NCBI GenBank assembly: GCA_023015825.1
Contig: JALKAW010000002.1
Coordinates: 248,001 to 312,000 of the forward strand
Length of the DNA stretch: 64,000 nt
Source: Flavobacteriaceae bacterium S0862
GTDB taxonomy: Bacteria; Bacteroidota; Bacteroidia; Flavobacteriales; Flavobacteriaceae
Direction of reading: 5' to 3'
A program made the translations under genes and the position numbers. Under the pieces are notes generated by a model that did not search any database, was not told the DNA's origin, and saw only the letters and a list, made by a program, of their open reading frames with translations. How positions within the stretch are numbered: position 1 is the stretch's first letter; each line of letters starts with the position of its first letter. Below are positions 53,101 to 62,326 of the stretch, in pieces.

Positions 53101-54978
53101 TTATCTTCCCATATAAACCAATAATACAGAAATATCATTAGGTGAAACACCACTAATTCGTGAAGCTTGAGCAATAGATGTTGGTTGAATGTTTTTAAGC
53201 TTTTCGCGAGCTTCCATACTCATGGATTTAATTTGTGAATAGTCAAAATTATCTGGGATTTTGACGTGCTCTAACCTATTTAATTTATCTGCGTTATTTT
53301 TTTCCTTCGCAATATATCCTGAATATTTTACTTGAATTTCCGTTTGCTCTATAACTTCTACATCTAAATTATTCTTTTGGATATAGCCTTCAACTGCTTT
53401 AAATTGTCTAACATCTTCAATGGTAATATTTGGTCTTGCAAACAACTTAAACATTTTGTCTTGTTGTTTCACTGGAGCAGAATGTTTTGATTCTAAAACA
53501 GGATTAGCCTCCTCTGGAGTAACACTTGTCTCTCTAAAGAATTGTACAAATTGCTCTGCCTTACTATGTTTTTCTTCCATGCGCTTCATTCGTTTTTTTG
53601 AAGCAATTCCGAGTTCGAAACCTTTTGGTGTTAGTCTTAAATCTGCATTATCTTGTCTTAACAGTGTTCTATATTCAGCGCGAGAAGTGAACATTCTATA
53701 AGGCTCTTCTGTCCCTTTAGTGATTAAATCATCAACCAACACACCAATATATGCTTCATCTCTTTTAAGCGTGAAAGGTTCTTTTTCTTTAACTTTTAAA
53801 CTCGCATTTATACCCGCTATTAACCCTTGAGATGCTGCCTCTTCATATCCTGTTGTACCATTTATTTGACCTGCAAAATATAAGCCTTCGACTAACTTAG
53901 TTTCTAAAGTGTGCTTAAGTTGTGTTGGTGGAAAATAATCATATTCTATGGCATATCCAGGTCTAAAGAATTTTACATTTTCAAAACCCACTACAGAACG
54001 CAATGCCTTAAACTGAACATCTTCAGGTAGTGATGTGGAAAATCCATTGACATAATATTCAACCGTATTCCAACCTTCTGGTTCTACAAATAGCTGGTGC
54101 CTGTCTTTGTCGGCAAAACGATTTATTTTATCTTCAATTGAGGGGCAATAACGCGGCCCTAAACTTTTAATTCTTCCATTAAACATTGGAGAGCGATCAA
54201 AACCTTCGCGAAGCAAATCATGTACCTCAGGACTTGTATAGGTCATATGGCAAGAGCGTTGCTCCTTTAATGGCTTAGTTATATCTAAATAAGAAAACTT
54301 CTCTGGGTTTTCATCTCCAGGTTGTTCAATCATTTTTGAGAAATCCAAGGATCGGCCATCTACTCTTGGTGGTGTTCCTGTTTTCATTCTGCCAGAATCA
54401 AAACCTAAATCAACCAATTGCTCAGTGATTCCTGTTGCAGCTCTTTCACCAGCTCTTCCACCACCAAAACTTTTATCTCCAATATGGATAAGGCCATTTA
54501 AAAAAGTACCATTAGTTAACACAACTGATTTTGCTTTTACTTGAATCCCTAACGATGTTTTTACACCAATAACTTTGCTGTCCTTAACAATTAAACCAGA
54601 AACCATCTCTTGGTAAAAATCAAGGTTTGGTGTTTGCTCCAACATCAATCTCCAATCTTCAGCAAATCGCATACGGTCACTTTGTACTCTTGGGCTCCAC
54701 ATAGCAGGCCCTTTAGATTTATTAAGCATTTTAAATTGTATAGCTGACGTATCACTAACAATACCACTGTAACCACCAAGCGCATCAATTTCACGTACAA
54801 TTTGCCCTTTGGCAATTCCGCCCATTGCAGGATTGCAAGACATTTGCGCAATGTTTTGAAGGTTCATAGTAATTAAGAGGGTCTTACTACCCATATTGGC
54901 GGCAGCAGCAGCAGCTTCACTGCCTGCGTGACCTCCACCAACTACTATAACATCGTATGTATCTAAAAATAAACTCAT
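53101..54978 (-). CDS. mnmG: tRNA uridine-5-carboxymethylaminomethyl modification enzyme
   Basis: 625 residues. FAD motif VIVVGGGHAGSEAAAAAA (about 10-27), the family signature AQMSCNPAMGGIAKGQIVRE and the second signature GYEEAASQGLIAGINA are present, with the helical C-terminal domain needed for MnmE binding. With MnmE it modifies wobble uridine 34 of certain tRNAs. It is flanked by two parS-like sites, and mnmG (gidA) is often origin-proximal. Confidence 0.97.
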   Translation of the reverse strand: MSLFLDTYDVIVVGGGHAGSEAAAAAANMGSKTLLITMNLQNIAQMSCNPAMGGIAKGQIVREIDALGGYSGIVSDTSAIQFKMLNKSKGPAMWSPRVQSDRMRFAEDWRLMLEQTPNLDFYQEMVSGLIVKDSKVIGVKTSLGIQVKAKSVVLTNGTFLNGLIHIGDKSFGGGRAGERAATGITEQLVDLGFDSGRMKTGTPPRVDGRSLDFSKMIEQPGDENPEKFSYLDITKPLKEQRSCHMTYTSPEVHDLLREGFDRSPMFNGRIKSLGPRYCPSIEDKINRFADKDRHQLFVEPEGWNTVEYYVNGFSTSLPEDVQFKALRSVVGFENVKFFRPGYAIEYDYFPPTQLKHTLETKLVEGLYFAGQINGTTGYEEAASQGLIAGINASLKVKEKEPFTLKRDEAYIGVLVDDLITKGTEEPYRMFTSRAEYRTLLRQDNADLRLTPKGFELGIASKKRMKRMEEKHSKAEQFVQFFRETSVTPEEANPVLESKHSAPVKQQDKMFKLFARPNITIEDVRQFKAVEGYIQKNNLDVEVIEQTEIQVKYSGYIAKEKNNADKLNRLEHVKIPDNFDYSQIKSMSMEAREKLKNIQPTSIAQASRISGVSPNDISVLLVYMGR

Positions 54979-54981
54979 AAG

Positions 54982-54997
54982 TGTTCCACGTGAAACA
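54982..54997. promoter_or_regulatory. parS ParB-binding site (2), exact consensus
   Basis: TGTTCCACGTGAAACA is an exact match to the classical 16-bp parS of Bacillus and many other phyla. It begins 4 bp upstream of the mnmG start codon. Confidence 0.9.
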
Positions 54998-55016
54998 ATT
55001 GTAAAATTAAAGTTTG

Positions 55017-55024
55017 CAAATATA
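55017..55024 (-). promoter_or_regulatory. Predicted -7 element for mnmG
   Basis: TATATTTG on the minus strand matches TAnnTTTG, 39 bp before the mnmG ATG. The exact parS site lies between it and the start codon, so ParB bound there could affect this promoter. Confidence 0.45.
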
Positions 55025-55040
55025 CGTCAAACATTAAGAA

Positions 55041-55451
55041 TTATGTAAGCTTCGATAGATAGAAATCTTCTTTTTGACGCATCTGCATTTTATCCTTTTC
55101 CTCTTTGTCTTTATAACCACAGTAATGAAGAATGCCATGAATCATTACACGATGAATTTCGGTATGGAAATTAACACCAAGTCCTTGTGCGTTTTCTTCA
55201 ACTCTTTCAATTGAAATAAAAACATCCCCATGTAGTTCTTTTCCTACTGAATAATCAAAGCTTATAATGTCGGTTAAAGTATCGTGTTTTAAAAACTCTA
55301 CGTTTAGTTTGTGAAGGTATTCGTCATCACAAAATACATAGTTAATATCGCCCTCTTTACACCCTTCGGATTGGATAGTTTCACGAATCCACTCACTTAA
55401 TGCTTCACTATTATGTAAATTGAATTCTGTTTCGAAATTAAAGCTGATCAT
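55041..55451 (-). CDS. ybeY: rRNA maturation RNase YbeY
   Basis: 136 residues. The metal site reads MIHGILHYCGYKDKEEKDKM: the first two histidines of HGxLHxxGxDH are present, but the third is replaced by KDK, as is usual in Bacteroidetes members. The middle part DTLTDIISFDYSVG is conserved. It takes part in 16S rRNA 3' maturation and ribosome quality control. It overlaps the DUF4175 gene by 14 bp. Confidence 0.9.
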   Translation of the reverse strand: MISFNFETEFNLHNSEALSEWIRETIQSEGCKEGDINYVFCDDEYLHKLNVEFLKHDTLTDIISFDYSVGKELHGDVFISIERVEENAQGLGVNFHTEIHRVMIHGILHYCGYKDKEEKDKMQMRQKEDFYLSKLT

Positions 55452-58400
55452 TAGTCTTTTTAAAATACTCTTGCACTTTCTTTTTATAAACTTGCTGCAA
55501 AGGTAAGGCTTGCCTATTTAATATCTCGGTAGTATTAAAATATTGTTTTGCGTTTTGTAGCTGTGTGTTTGTAAGGTTGTTAAACAGCTGTCGGTTGGTT
55601 TTAGATTTACGCTTATTATCCTCTCCTTGTTGAAAGGTCGCGTTCTCCAATTTTAAAAGTTGATGCTGCAAATTCATCATGCGCTGAAGTGTTCGATTAG
55701 TAAATCCTCTATTAAGTAAATCGTTTTCTATTGACTCCATTTCTCGTAATAAGTTTCCTCCCGCACCTTTTTTCCCTTCTTTCCCTAACTTATCCTCAAG
55801 TGCTTGACGCAATTGTTGTTGTTCCTGGTAAATACGAAACAATTCACCATTTAACTCTTCACTGTTTTCGCCCTTACCTTCTCCTTGTTGCTCACCTTCT
55901 CCTTCCTTTTGCTCTCCTTCTTGTCCTTCTTTACCTTTCTCACCATCTTTCTTTTGTCCCTCTTCGCTCTTTTTTACGCCTTGTTCCATTTGTTTATTAA
56001 GCTCCTCTTGACTCATAATAATATCTGGTAACTGCATGTCACCTCCCTGTCCTTGTCCTGGAGAGGGATTCATTTGGTTTTCCATATTATCGAGAATGTC
56101 ACTTAGCAGGCTTGCTAAACTATTAGCTGAAGTCACAGCATATTGTTGTGCTGCAACACCTTGATACAATCTGTTTTCCGCAAGTTGTTCTAGGGATTTG
56201 TCTATATTAAAAAACACCTCCGTGATTTCTTTATTGATGCTTTCAGATAGCGTTGGCTGACGTAAAGATAGCGCAAACAAACTGTCGTCTACATGCTCAA
56301 AATGCTCTCTTAAATTTTGTTGTTTAATTAAATATCTAGCGTATTCGTTATGATTAACTTGAATGGATTTAAACTTATCCATGACACTTTCTTGATCGAA
56401 CGAATACAACACTAAATTATCCAAAACCTGTCGCAACATATCAATGTCTTCAGACATTTGTTCGGCGCTTCCACTCATCATAGACTGCTGCATTTGCTCG
56501 CTCATTTGTTTCATTTTTTGAGCTGCCTTTTTTTGATTTTTCTTAGCGTTGTTTTGTTGTTGTTCTTTATTTTGCTGGTCTTGGCTTTCTTCTTTTTTTT
56601 CTAAGTTTTCACTTGCTTCTTGCTGCTCCTTCTTAATGTCCTCTTCTTTCTTTTTATTATTTGGCACATCTAGAGGTTCTCTTAATTTATCATTTTCTTT
56701 ACGCAAATCTTCAAGCTCTTTTTGAATGTCTTCAAACTTCTTGTTTAACTCGTCTTGTTTCTCTTTAGTGTTATTTTCTTCTGACTCTTCAGATAATTTC
56801 TCCTGCTCTTTTGCTAATTCCTCCAACTCTACACGGATCTTTTCAGACTTCATGGTCACATAGTATCGTTTTGTAAGTTCTAATAACTGTTCAAGGCTTC
56901 TTTTTTTGTTTTTATTTTGTTTTGCAAGCTCTTCAAGCTTTTGCGACAATTCTTCTTTCTGAATTTTCTCAGAAAGTTTTTCTAGCTCTTTAAGTAATTC
57001 TTCGTCCCTTTTAAGTTGCTCTTGGTTTTCTTCTAAACGTTGTTTTAAGCTTTCTTTAAAAGGGTCTTCATTGTCTTCTTGAAATTCTTCTAAATTTTCT
57101 TTGAGTTGTTTGTTAAAATTTTTCATCAACTCATCTTGCTCCTTCTGGCGTTTAAGGAAGTTTTCTAGCTTCTTCTTATCATTGAAATTAAGTTCAGATT
57201 TTTCTTTTTGAGTTTTAGAAAACTCTTTTAATTCTTCATCTTGTTCTTCTAGCTTCTCAAGTGAGTTATTTAAATCATCAATTGTTTCGCTTTGTTCCTT
57301 CAATTGTTCTTGTTCAACCTCGTCTTGGGTCATTTTTCTATAAGTAAACGTATTGCTCTTGGTGCTTTTATAGTTGCTTATCGCATCATTATCAAACACC
57401 TCAAAATACAGATCGTAGCTAACCCCTTCTTCTAGGTTTAATTGATTAGGGAATACACTAACAAATTCATCAAAATTAGAGTTTGACACAGAAAGGGATT
57501 CTGCTTTTTTATCATCTTCAGAATTGCTTGGATAATAAACCAATTGCAGTTTGCTCAAGCCATAATCGTCACTGACTTGTCCATAAAAATAAAGTGTTTG
57601 ACTGTCGGTAGAGTCTTGTTCCATTTTCACATTAAGTTCTGGGTATTGGTCTCTAATTACATTGATTGAAAAAGCCAAACTTTCATAGTGCTTTAAGTTT
57701 TGATTGCTTGTTTGAAGGCTGTAATCTAATGATTTATATAAGCGTTTCGAGAGTTGGAATACATCATTTTCACCATTAAACTTTACTAATGAATCTGGTG
57801 TGCTTAAAACCACATTCTCTGTTGATTTTGTTTTTAAATTCCACGTAACCTTCGTGCCCTGGGGTACTATAGCATTCCCATTACTTTTAAGAATCTCATC
57901 TTGTTTTTTGGTGTACGATGGATAGTCAAGTACCAAATCGAAGCTTAAAAGTGTTGGTGTATTAATCACTTCTAAGTTATAATCTCTAGACACAACCTCA
58001 TTGGCTAGTAAATGAAAGCTTATAGCTTCTTTGGGTTGTGCAAATATGTATTCAAACACTCCAGGGTTGATTTGCTTTAAGTAATACGTTTCGTTATTGT
58101 AACTTATTTGAACATTATCTGGAATAACCTCGCCTTCGGTTTGAACAACAAGAGTGAAATCATCGTTTTCTAATGCTTTTAGACTATCATTTACCACAAA
58201 AAATTGAAAAGGCGCTGGCGGTTCATAAGCTGTTTTATAATTTACTACGCGCTCATAACTATCACTAAACCAATCATACTTCCCTGATATAAAAGATAAT
58301 AAAATAATTAACAACGGAATTGCTGCATACTTTAAATACTTAACATTACTTTTAAAATTGATGGCTAGTTTAAAAGGAATTGGATTTAACTCTATCGCCT

Positions 58401-58791
58401 TTTGCTCAATACTTGCCAATAAAAGCTCCGACTCTTTTGAGTTTTCCTTTAATTGAAGTACATTGACTAACTTATCATTAACTTCAGGAAAGTGATTCCC
58501 AATAATTTTAGAAGCATCTAGATAGTCAATCCCTTTTTGAAATTTAAACAACTTAGAAATTGGCTTTAAAATAAACCTAATAAACAAGGCCGCCTCAACA
58601 ATTACAAACATCCAAAACAATACCGTTCTTCCTGTTGGGCTTAGCCATAACGCATATTCAATTAACAAGGTTATTAAAAAATAGATCAACCCAATTGCGA
58701 AAAATAAAATAGTTCCTTTTATAAGTTCGTTGGTGTAATACTTTTTAATAAACGCTTCAAGCTTGTTTTGTATGTTATTAAAGTTGCTCAA
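55438..58791 (-). CDS. DUF4175 family large membrane protein with long coiled coils
   Basis: 1117 residues. Three N-terminal membrane helices (about 22-43, 52-72, 148-168) precede a beta-rich domain (about 190-480), then about 430 residues of Glu/Lys/Gln-rich coiled coil (480-800) and a glycine/glutamine/glutamate-rich low-complexity stretch near 935-995. The layout matches DUF4175 of Bacteroidetes. It could be a periplasmic envelope scaffold. Function is unknown. The low-complexity part creates long antisense frames that are not genes. Confidence 0.85.
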   Translation of the reverse strand: MSNFNNIQNKLEAFIKKYYTNELIKGTILFFAIGLIYFLITLLIEYALWLSPTGRTVLFWMFVIVEAALFIRFILKPISKLFKFQKGIDYLDASKIIGNHFPEVNDKLVNVLQLKENSKESELLLASIEQKAIELNPIPFKLAINFKSNVKYLKYAAIPLLIILLSFISGKYDWFSDSYERVVNYKTAYEPPAPFQFFVVNDSLKALENDDFTLVVQTEGEVIPDNVQISYNNETYYLKQINPGVFEYIFAQPKEAISFHLLANEVVSRDYNLEVINTPTLLSFDLVLDYPSYTKKQDEILKSNGNAIVPQGTKVTWNLKTKSTENVVLSTPDSLVKFNGENDVFQLSKRLYKSLDYSLQTSNQNLKHYESLAFSINVIRDQYPELNVKMEQDSTDSQTLYFYGQVSDDYGLSKLQLVYYPSNSEDDKKAESLSVSNSNFDEFVSVFPNQLNLEEGVSYDLYFEVFDNDAISNYKSTKSNTFTYRKMTQDEVEQEQLKEQSETIDDLNNSLEKLEEQDEELKEFSKTQKEKSELNFNDKKKLENFLKRQKEQDELMKNFNKQLKENLEEFQEDNEDPFKESLKQRLEENQEQLKRDEELLKELEKLSEKIQKEELSQKLEELAKQNKNKKRSLEQLLELTKRYYVTMKSEKIRVELEELAKEQEKLSEESEENNTKEKQDELNKKFEDIQKELEDLRKENDKLREPLDVPNNKKKEEDIKKEQQEASENLEKKEESQDQQNKEQQQNNAKKNQKKAAQKMKQMSEQMQQSMMSGSAEQMSEDIDMLRQVLDNLVLYSFDQESVMDKFKSIQVNHNEYARYLIKQQNLREHFEHVDDSLFALSLRQPTLSESINKEITEVFFNIDKSLEQLAENRLYQGVAAQQYAVTSANSLASLLSDILDNMENQMNPSPGQGQGGDMQLPDIIMSQEELNKQMEQGVKKSEEGQKKDGEKGKEGQEGEQKEGEGEQQGEGKGENSEELNGELFRIYQEQQQLRQALEDKLGKEGKKGAGGNLLREMESIENDLLNRGFTNRTLQRMMNLQHQLLKLENATFQQGEDNKRKSKTNRQLFNNLTNTQLQNAKQYFNTTEILNRQALPLQQVYKKKVQEYFKKTNDQL

Positions 58792-58916
58792 TAGCCTATT
58801 TTTAATAGTTTCAACTAATAAATCTACAATTTTATTGTTAACTTGTGTTATAATTTATTTATAACATTCTGTTAAAGTCGACAACCGACGCTATCAATCG
58901 ATTTTTTGTAGTAATA

Positions 58917-59960
58917 ATGAGAGATTTAAAATACTTATCTGCCTTAACTGTTCCTTTAAGTGTCATTATTGGGTTATATTTTAAAGGATTTTGGTTGTTT
59001 TTAACACCTATCTATATTTTTGTTTTTATACCAATTTTGGAGCTAATTCTAAAAGAAGAAAACAGTAATTTTTCTGATGAAGAAGTGTCGTCTAGAGCCA
59101 TCAATCCTATTTTTGATTGGTTACTTTACTTAAATCTTCCTATTGTTTATGGGTTACTAGTTTGGGCCTTGTTAGAAGTGTCAAATTATGGTTTTGAAAT
59201 CTATGAGTTTGTTGGCTTGGTACTATCGGTTGGTATTGTTTTGGGTGGAAACGGTATTAATGTAGCTCATGAACTTGGTCACAGACAAGCCTCAAAAGAA
59301 CGGTTTATTGGTAAAGCCTTACTCCTACCATCACTGTATATGCATTTTTATATTGAACATAATTTTGGACATCATTTGCACGCAGCAACCAAGGAAGATC
59401 CTGCAACCGCAAGATTCAAGCAAACTGTGTATTCATTTTGGTTAACATCAACCATAAGGCAGTATTTTAGTGCGTGGCGCATTCAAAAACGATTACTAAA
59501 AAATTATAATCAATCGTTCTTTTCATTACGAAACGATATGCTTTGGTATTTGATCCTTCAAGGTCTTTATTTATTCGTTGTGTTTCTTATTTTTGGAAAA
59601 ACAGCCTTACTATTTGCTGTTCTAGCTGCATTTGTTGGGTTTTTGCTTCTGGAAACCGTTAATTATATTGAGCATTATGGCTTGTTGAGGAAGAAAAAAG
59701 AGTCTGGTCGCTACGAGCGTGTTAAAGAAATACATTCGTGGAATTCCAACCATGTCATTGGTAGAATCTTACTCTATGAACTCACACGACATAGCGATCA
59801 CCATTATAGATCTTCAAAAAAATATCAAGTTTTAGAATGTCATGAAAACAGCCCACAGTTACCTTATGGCTATCCAACCTCTATGGTTTTGGCTTTGTTT
59901 CCGCCTGTGTGGTTTGCCATAATGAATAAGCGAGTACCACGAGAAATGATTTCTATCTAG
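58917..59960 (+). CDS. AlkB-like alkane 1-monooxygenase (membrane di-iron hydroxylase)
   Basis: 347 residues with about six membrane helices. The histidine clusters expected of AlkB are present: HELGHR (about 117), EHNFGHHLHAA (about 143), NYIEHYGL (about 244) and LTRHSDHHYRSS (about 286). It would hydroxylate the terminal carbon of medium-chain alkanes or a related lipid using electrons from a rubredoxin, and no rubredoxin gene is adjacent. Single gene, divergent from DUF4175. The real substrate may be a fatty compound. Confidence 0.88.
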   Translation: MRDLKYLSALTVPLSVIIGLYFKGFWLFLTPIYIFVFIPILELILKEENSNFSDEEVSSRAINPIFDWLLYLNLPIVYGLLVWALLEVSNYGFEIYEFVGLVLSVGIVLGGNGINVAHELGHRQASKERFIGKALLLPSLYMHFYIEHNFGHHLHAATKEDPATARFKQTVYSFWLTSTIRQYFSAWRIQKRLLKNYNQSFFSLRNDMLWYLILQGLYLFVVFLIFGKTALLFAVLAAFVGFLLLETVNYIEHYGLLRKKKESGRYERVKEIHSWNSNHVIGRILLYELTRHSDHHYRSSKKYQVLECHENSPQLPYGYPTSMVLALFPPVWFAIMNKRVPREMISI

Positions 59961-59986
59961 AATCTTTCTTTTAATAATTATCGTTT

Positions 59987-59994
59987 TATCTTTG
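59987..59994 (+). promoter_or_regulatory. Predicted -7 element for gltX
   Basis: TATCTTTG matches TAnnTTTG, 18 bp before the gltX ATG and 26 bp after the AlkB-like stop. No -33 TTG found. Confidence 0.45.
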
Positions 59995-60012
59995 TAATCT
60001 TAAACAAGATTC

Positions 60013-61527
60013 ATGAGTAAAAATGTTCGCGTACGTTTTGCGCCTAGTCCAACAGGACCATTACATATTGGAGGTGTAAGAACAGCCCTTTTCAATTATT
60101 TATTTGCAAAAAAACACAAAGGAACCTTTGTCTTACGTATTGAAGACACTGACCAAAATAGATATGTTGAAGGTGCTGAAGATTATATTGTGGAGTCTTT
60201 AAATTGGTGTGGAATCCCTTTTTATGAAGGTCCAGGAAAAAATGAAAAATTTGGCCCTTACAGACAAAGTGAGCGCAAACATTTGTATAGACAATATGCT
60301 GAAGAATTAATTGCTAAAGGCAAAGCCTATTATGCTTTTGACACCACAGAAGCACTAGATACAAATAGAAAAGAGCATGAAGCGAAAGGAGAAACTTTTA
60401 TTTATAATTGGCATAACCGATTGAAATTAAGTAATTCTTTATCACTTTCAGAAGATGAGTTAAAGGCAAAATTAGAAGCTGGAGACGATTATGTCATTCG
60501 ATTTAAATCACCTCAAGATGAAACGCTTCACTTAAAAGACATTATTCGTGGGGATATTAAAATAGACACAAACGTGTTAGATGATAAGGTTTTGTTTAAA
60601 AGTGACGGTATGCCTACCTATCATTTAGCTAACATTGTTGATGATCATTTAATGGAAATAACTCATGTGATTCGTGGTGAAGAATGGCTACCCTCTTTGG
60701 CATTACACCAACAATTATACGATGCTTTTGGCTGGAAATCACCTGAATTTGCGCATTTACCATTGATTTTAAAACCAACTGGAAAAGGAAAATTAAGTAA
60801 ACGTGATGGTGATAAACTTGGATTCCCAGTGTTTCCTTTAGAATGGAAAGACCCTAAATCTGGTGAGGTTTCAAGAGGTTACAAGGAAGATGGTTACTTT
60901 CCGGAAGCTATGGTGAATTTTTTAGCCTTTTTAGGATGGAATCCCGGAACTGAACAAGAAATTTTTAGTTTAAATGAACTCATTAATGCTTTTGATTTAG
61001 AGCGTGTTCATAAATCTGGAGCGCGTTTTGATCCAGAGAAAATTAAATGGTTTAATCATCATTATATGCAGAATCACGATAATGATGAATTAGCAATGAA
61101 ATTTAAAGCATCACGACCTGAACTTGCATCTATAGATATAAACTACATATCAATGGTTGTTGGATTGGTTAAAGAACGAGCTACTTTTATTAGTGACTTT
61201 TGGGAATTAAGTAGTTTCTTTTTTGAGGCACCTAAATCTTATGTTGAAAAATCAGCAAAAAAAGCATGGAAAGATGATACTGATTCTATCATGAAAGAAT
61301 TGGTTTCTGTAATAAGTAATATTGATGTGGTGTCTGCAGAAAATCTTCAAATAGAAATAAAAGAGTGGATTACCAAAAAAGACATTGGGTTTGGAAAAGT
61401 TATGCAACCGCTTCGTTTGGCCTTGGTAGGAGATCTTAAAGGTCCAGACCTTTTTCAAATCATGTTTTTAATTGGTCGAGATGCTGCTGTAAGGAGAATA
61501 GAGTTAGCTATTGCACAGATTAATTAA
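60013..61527 (+). CDS. gltX: Glutamyl-tRNA synthetase
   Basis: 504 residues. The class I signature is RFAPSPTGPLHIGGVRTALF (HIGG for HIGH) and the KMSKS counterpart is GKLSKRDGDKLG (about 258). The zinc-free form is likely since no cysteine cluster is seen between. It charges tRNA-Glu with glutamate. The presence of glnS at the right edge fits direct glutamine charging. Confidence 0.97.
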   Translation: MSKNVRVRFAPSPTGPLHIGGVRTALFNYLFAKKHKGTFVLRIEDTDQNRYVEGAEDYIVESLNWCGIPFYEGPGKNEKFGPYRQSERKHLYRQYAEELIAKGKAYYAFDTTEALDTNRKEHEAKGETFIYNWHNRLKLSNSLSLSEDELKAKLEAGDDYVIRFKSPQDETLHLKDIIRGDIKIDTNVLDDKVLFKSDGMPTYHLANIVDDHLMEITHVIRGEEWLPSLALHQQLYDAFGWKSPEFAHLPLILKPTGKGKLSKRDGDKLGFPVFPLEWKDPKSGEVSRGYKEDGYFPEAMVNFLAFLGWNPGTEQEIFSLNELINAFDLERVHKSGARFDPEKIKWFNHHYMQNHDNDELAMKFKASRPELASIDINYISMVVGLVKERATFISDFWELSSFFFEAPKSYVEKSAKKAWKDDTDSIMKELVSVISNIDVVSAENLQIEIKEWITKKDIGFGKVMQPLRLALVGDLKGPDLFQIMFLIGRDAAVRRIELAIAQIN

Positions 61528-61530
61528 TAT

Positions 61531-61554
61531 CCTTTTTACTATAAATAGTAAAGG
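61531..61554. terminator. Weak hairpin between gltX and the convergent barrel gene
   Basis: CCTTTTTACTA and TAGTAAAGG pair around TAAA with a two-T bulge. The stem is AT-rich and lacks a clear T-run. A terminator role is possible for the convergent pair but not strong. Confidence 0.3.
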
Positions 61555-61577
61555 TAAAATAAGCTTTATCTTATTTA

Positions 61578-62249
61578 TTAAAATGTAAATATTGCGGTAA
61601 GCATTATTGTCTCTGGGTTGCCTTTAAAAGTCGTATTTTGGTCAAGGTTATCATTAAGTTTGTCAAACATATTCAAAAACCCATAGATATACTGTGCTTT
61701 TAATCTTAACGGTCCTAAACCAGCAGTAGCTCCAAACACTCCATTGATATTAAATCTAGATATTTCTGTAATACCTGGTGCCGTTAAGTCATCGTAACCA
61801 TTAATATAATACCCTTCCTGTTGGCTATTTTTTAATTCTAAATCGCCATTATATTGTAATTGAGGTCCAGCATCAATTGTGAAATTGTTTCCTATAACTT
61901 TTGTATGGAAGAAAAAACCTAATTGAGCAGCCGTTAGTTTGTATTCTATTTGCTCGTTACCAGCAACATCATCAGTCATTCTACCCGAAATTTCTAAGGT
62001 GCTTTCAGAAATTTGCATACCATAACTTACATTAAACCATCGGTTTGGAATATCAACTGTTGCGGCAAGAGCAACAACAAAACCATTTCCTTTAGTTGTA
62101 GTAAAATTATCTGTTTTAATATTAAACAGGCTAATACCTCCGCCTATACCAAATCCATTTTTAATATTGAAACTTTTATGTTGTGCCTGAGTTATTGTAA
62201 CAAAAAGCATACTTAGCGCTACTAATAAGGTAAGTTGTTTGTTTTTCAT
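61578..62249 (-). CDS. Outer membrane beta-barrel protein
   Basis: 223 residues from ATG 62249. A signal peptide (KNKQLTLLVALSMLFVTITQAQ, cut after TQAQ in part) is followed by alternating beta-strand pattern ending in TIMLTAIFTF, a terminal aromatic as expected for BamA recognition. It has internal GFGIGGGISLFN and AQYIYGFLNMFD strands. It resembles the PorT/OmpA-like small barrels of Bacteroidetes but no specific function can be assigned. An upstream ATG would add 16 residues before the signal peptide and was rejected. Confidence 0.75.
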   Translation of the reverse strand: MKNKQLTLLVALSMLFVTITQAQHKSFNIKNGFGIGGGISLFNIKTDNFTTTKGNGFVVALAATVDIPNRWFNVSYGMQISESTLEISGRMTDDVAGNEQIEYKLTAAQLGFFFHTKVIGNNFTIDAGPQLQYNGDLELKNSQQEGYYINGYDDLTAPGITEISRFNINGVFGATAGLGPLRLKAQYIYGFLNMFDKLNDNLDQNTTFKGNPETIMLTAIFTF

Positions 62250-62271
62250 AGGATTTTTAATCGTTAGGAAA

Positions 62272-62279
62272 CAAATATA
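62272..62279 (-). promoter_or_regulatory. Predicted -7 element for the barrel gene
   Basis: TATATTTG on the minus strand matches TAnnTTTG, 23 bp before the ATG at 62249, and lies inside the longer frame, which supports the shorter start. Confidence 0.45.
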
Positions 62280-62326
62280 ACTTAATTTAGTATTCATTTA
62301 TTTTCGAACCATTTAATATTCTTGCT

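Noticed and set aside
51988-55040. Replication origin next to the parS sites
   Set aside because: No cluster of DnaA boxes (TTATNCACA) or AT-rich unwinding repeats was found in the gaps around mnmG; parS alone shows only origin proximity.
55731-56000. Plus-strand frame antisense to DUF4175
   Set aside because: It mirrors the low-complexity Glu/Gln/Gly-rich codons of DUF4175 and has no protein-like features or promoter.
59930-59950. ACCACGAGAAAT stretch as a third parS site
   Set aside because: It lacks the CACGTG core and symmetry, and it lies within the AlkB-like coding region.
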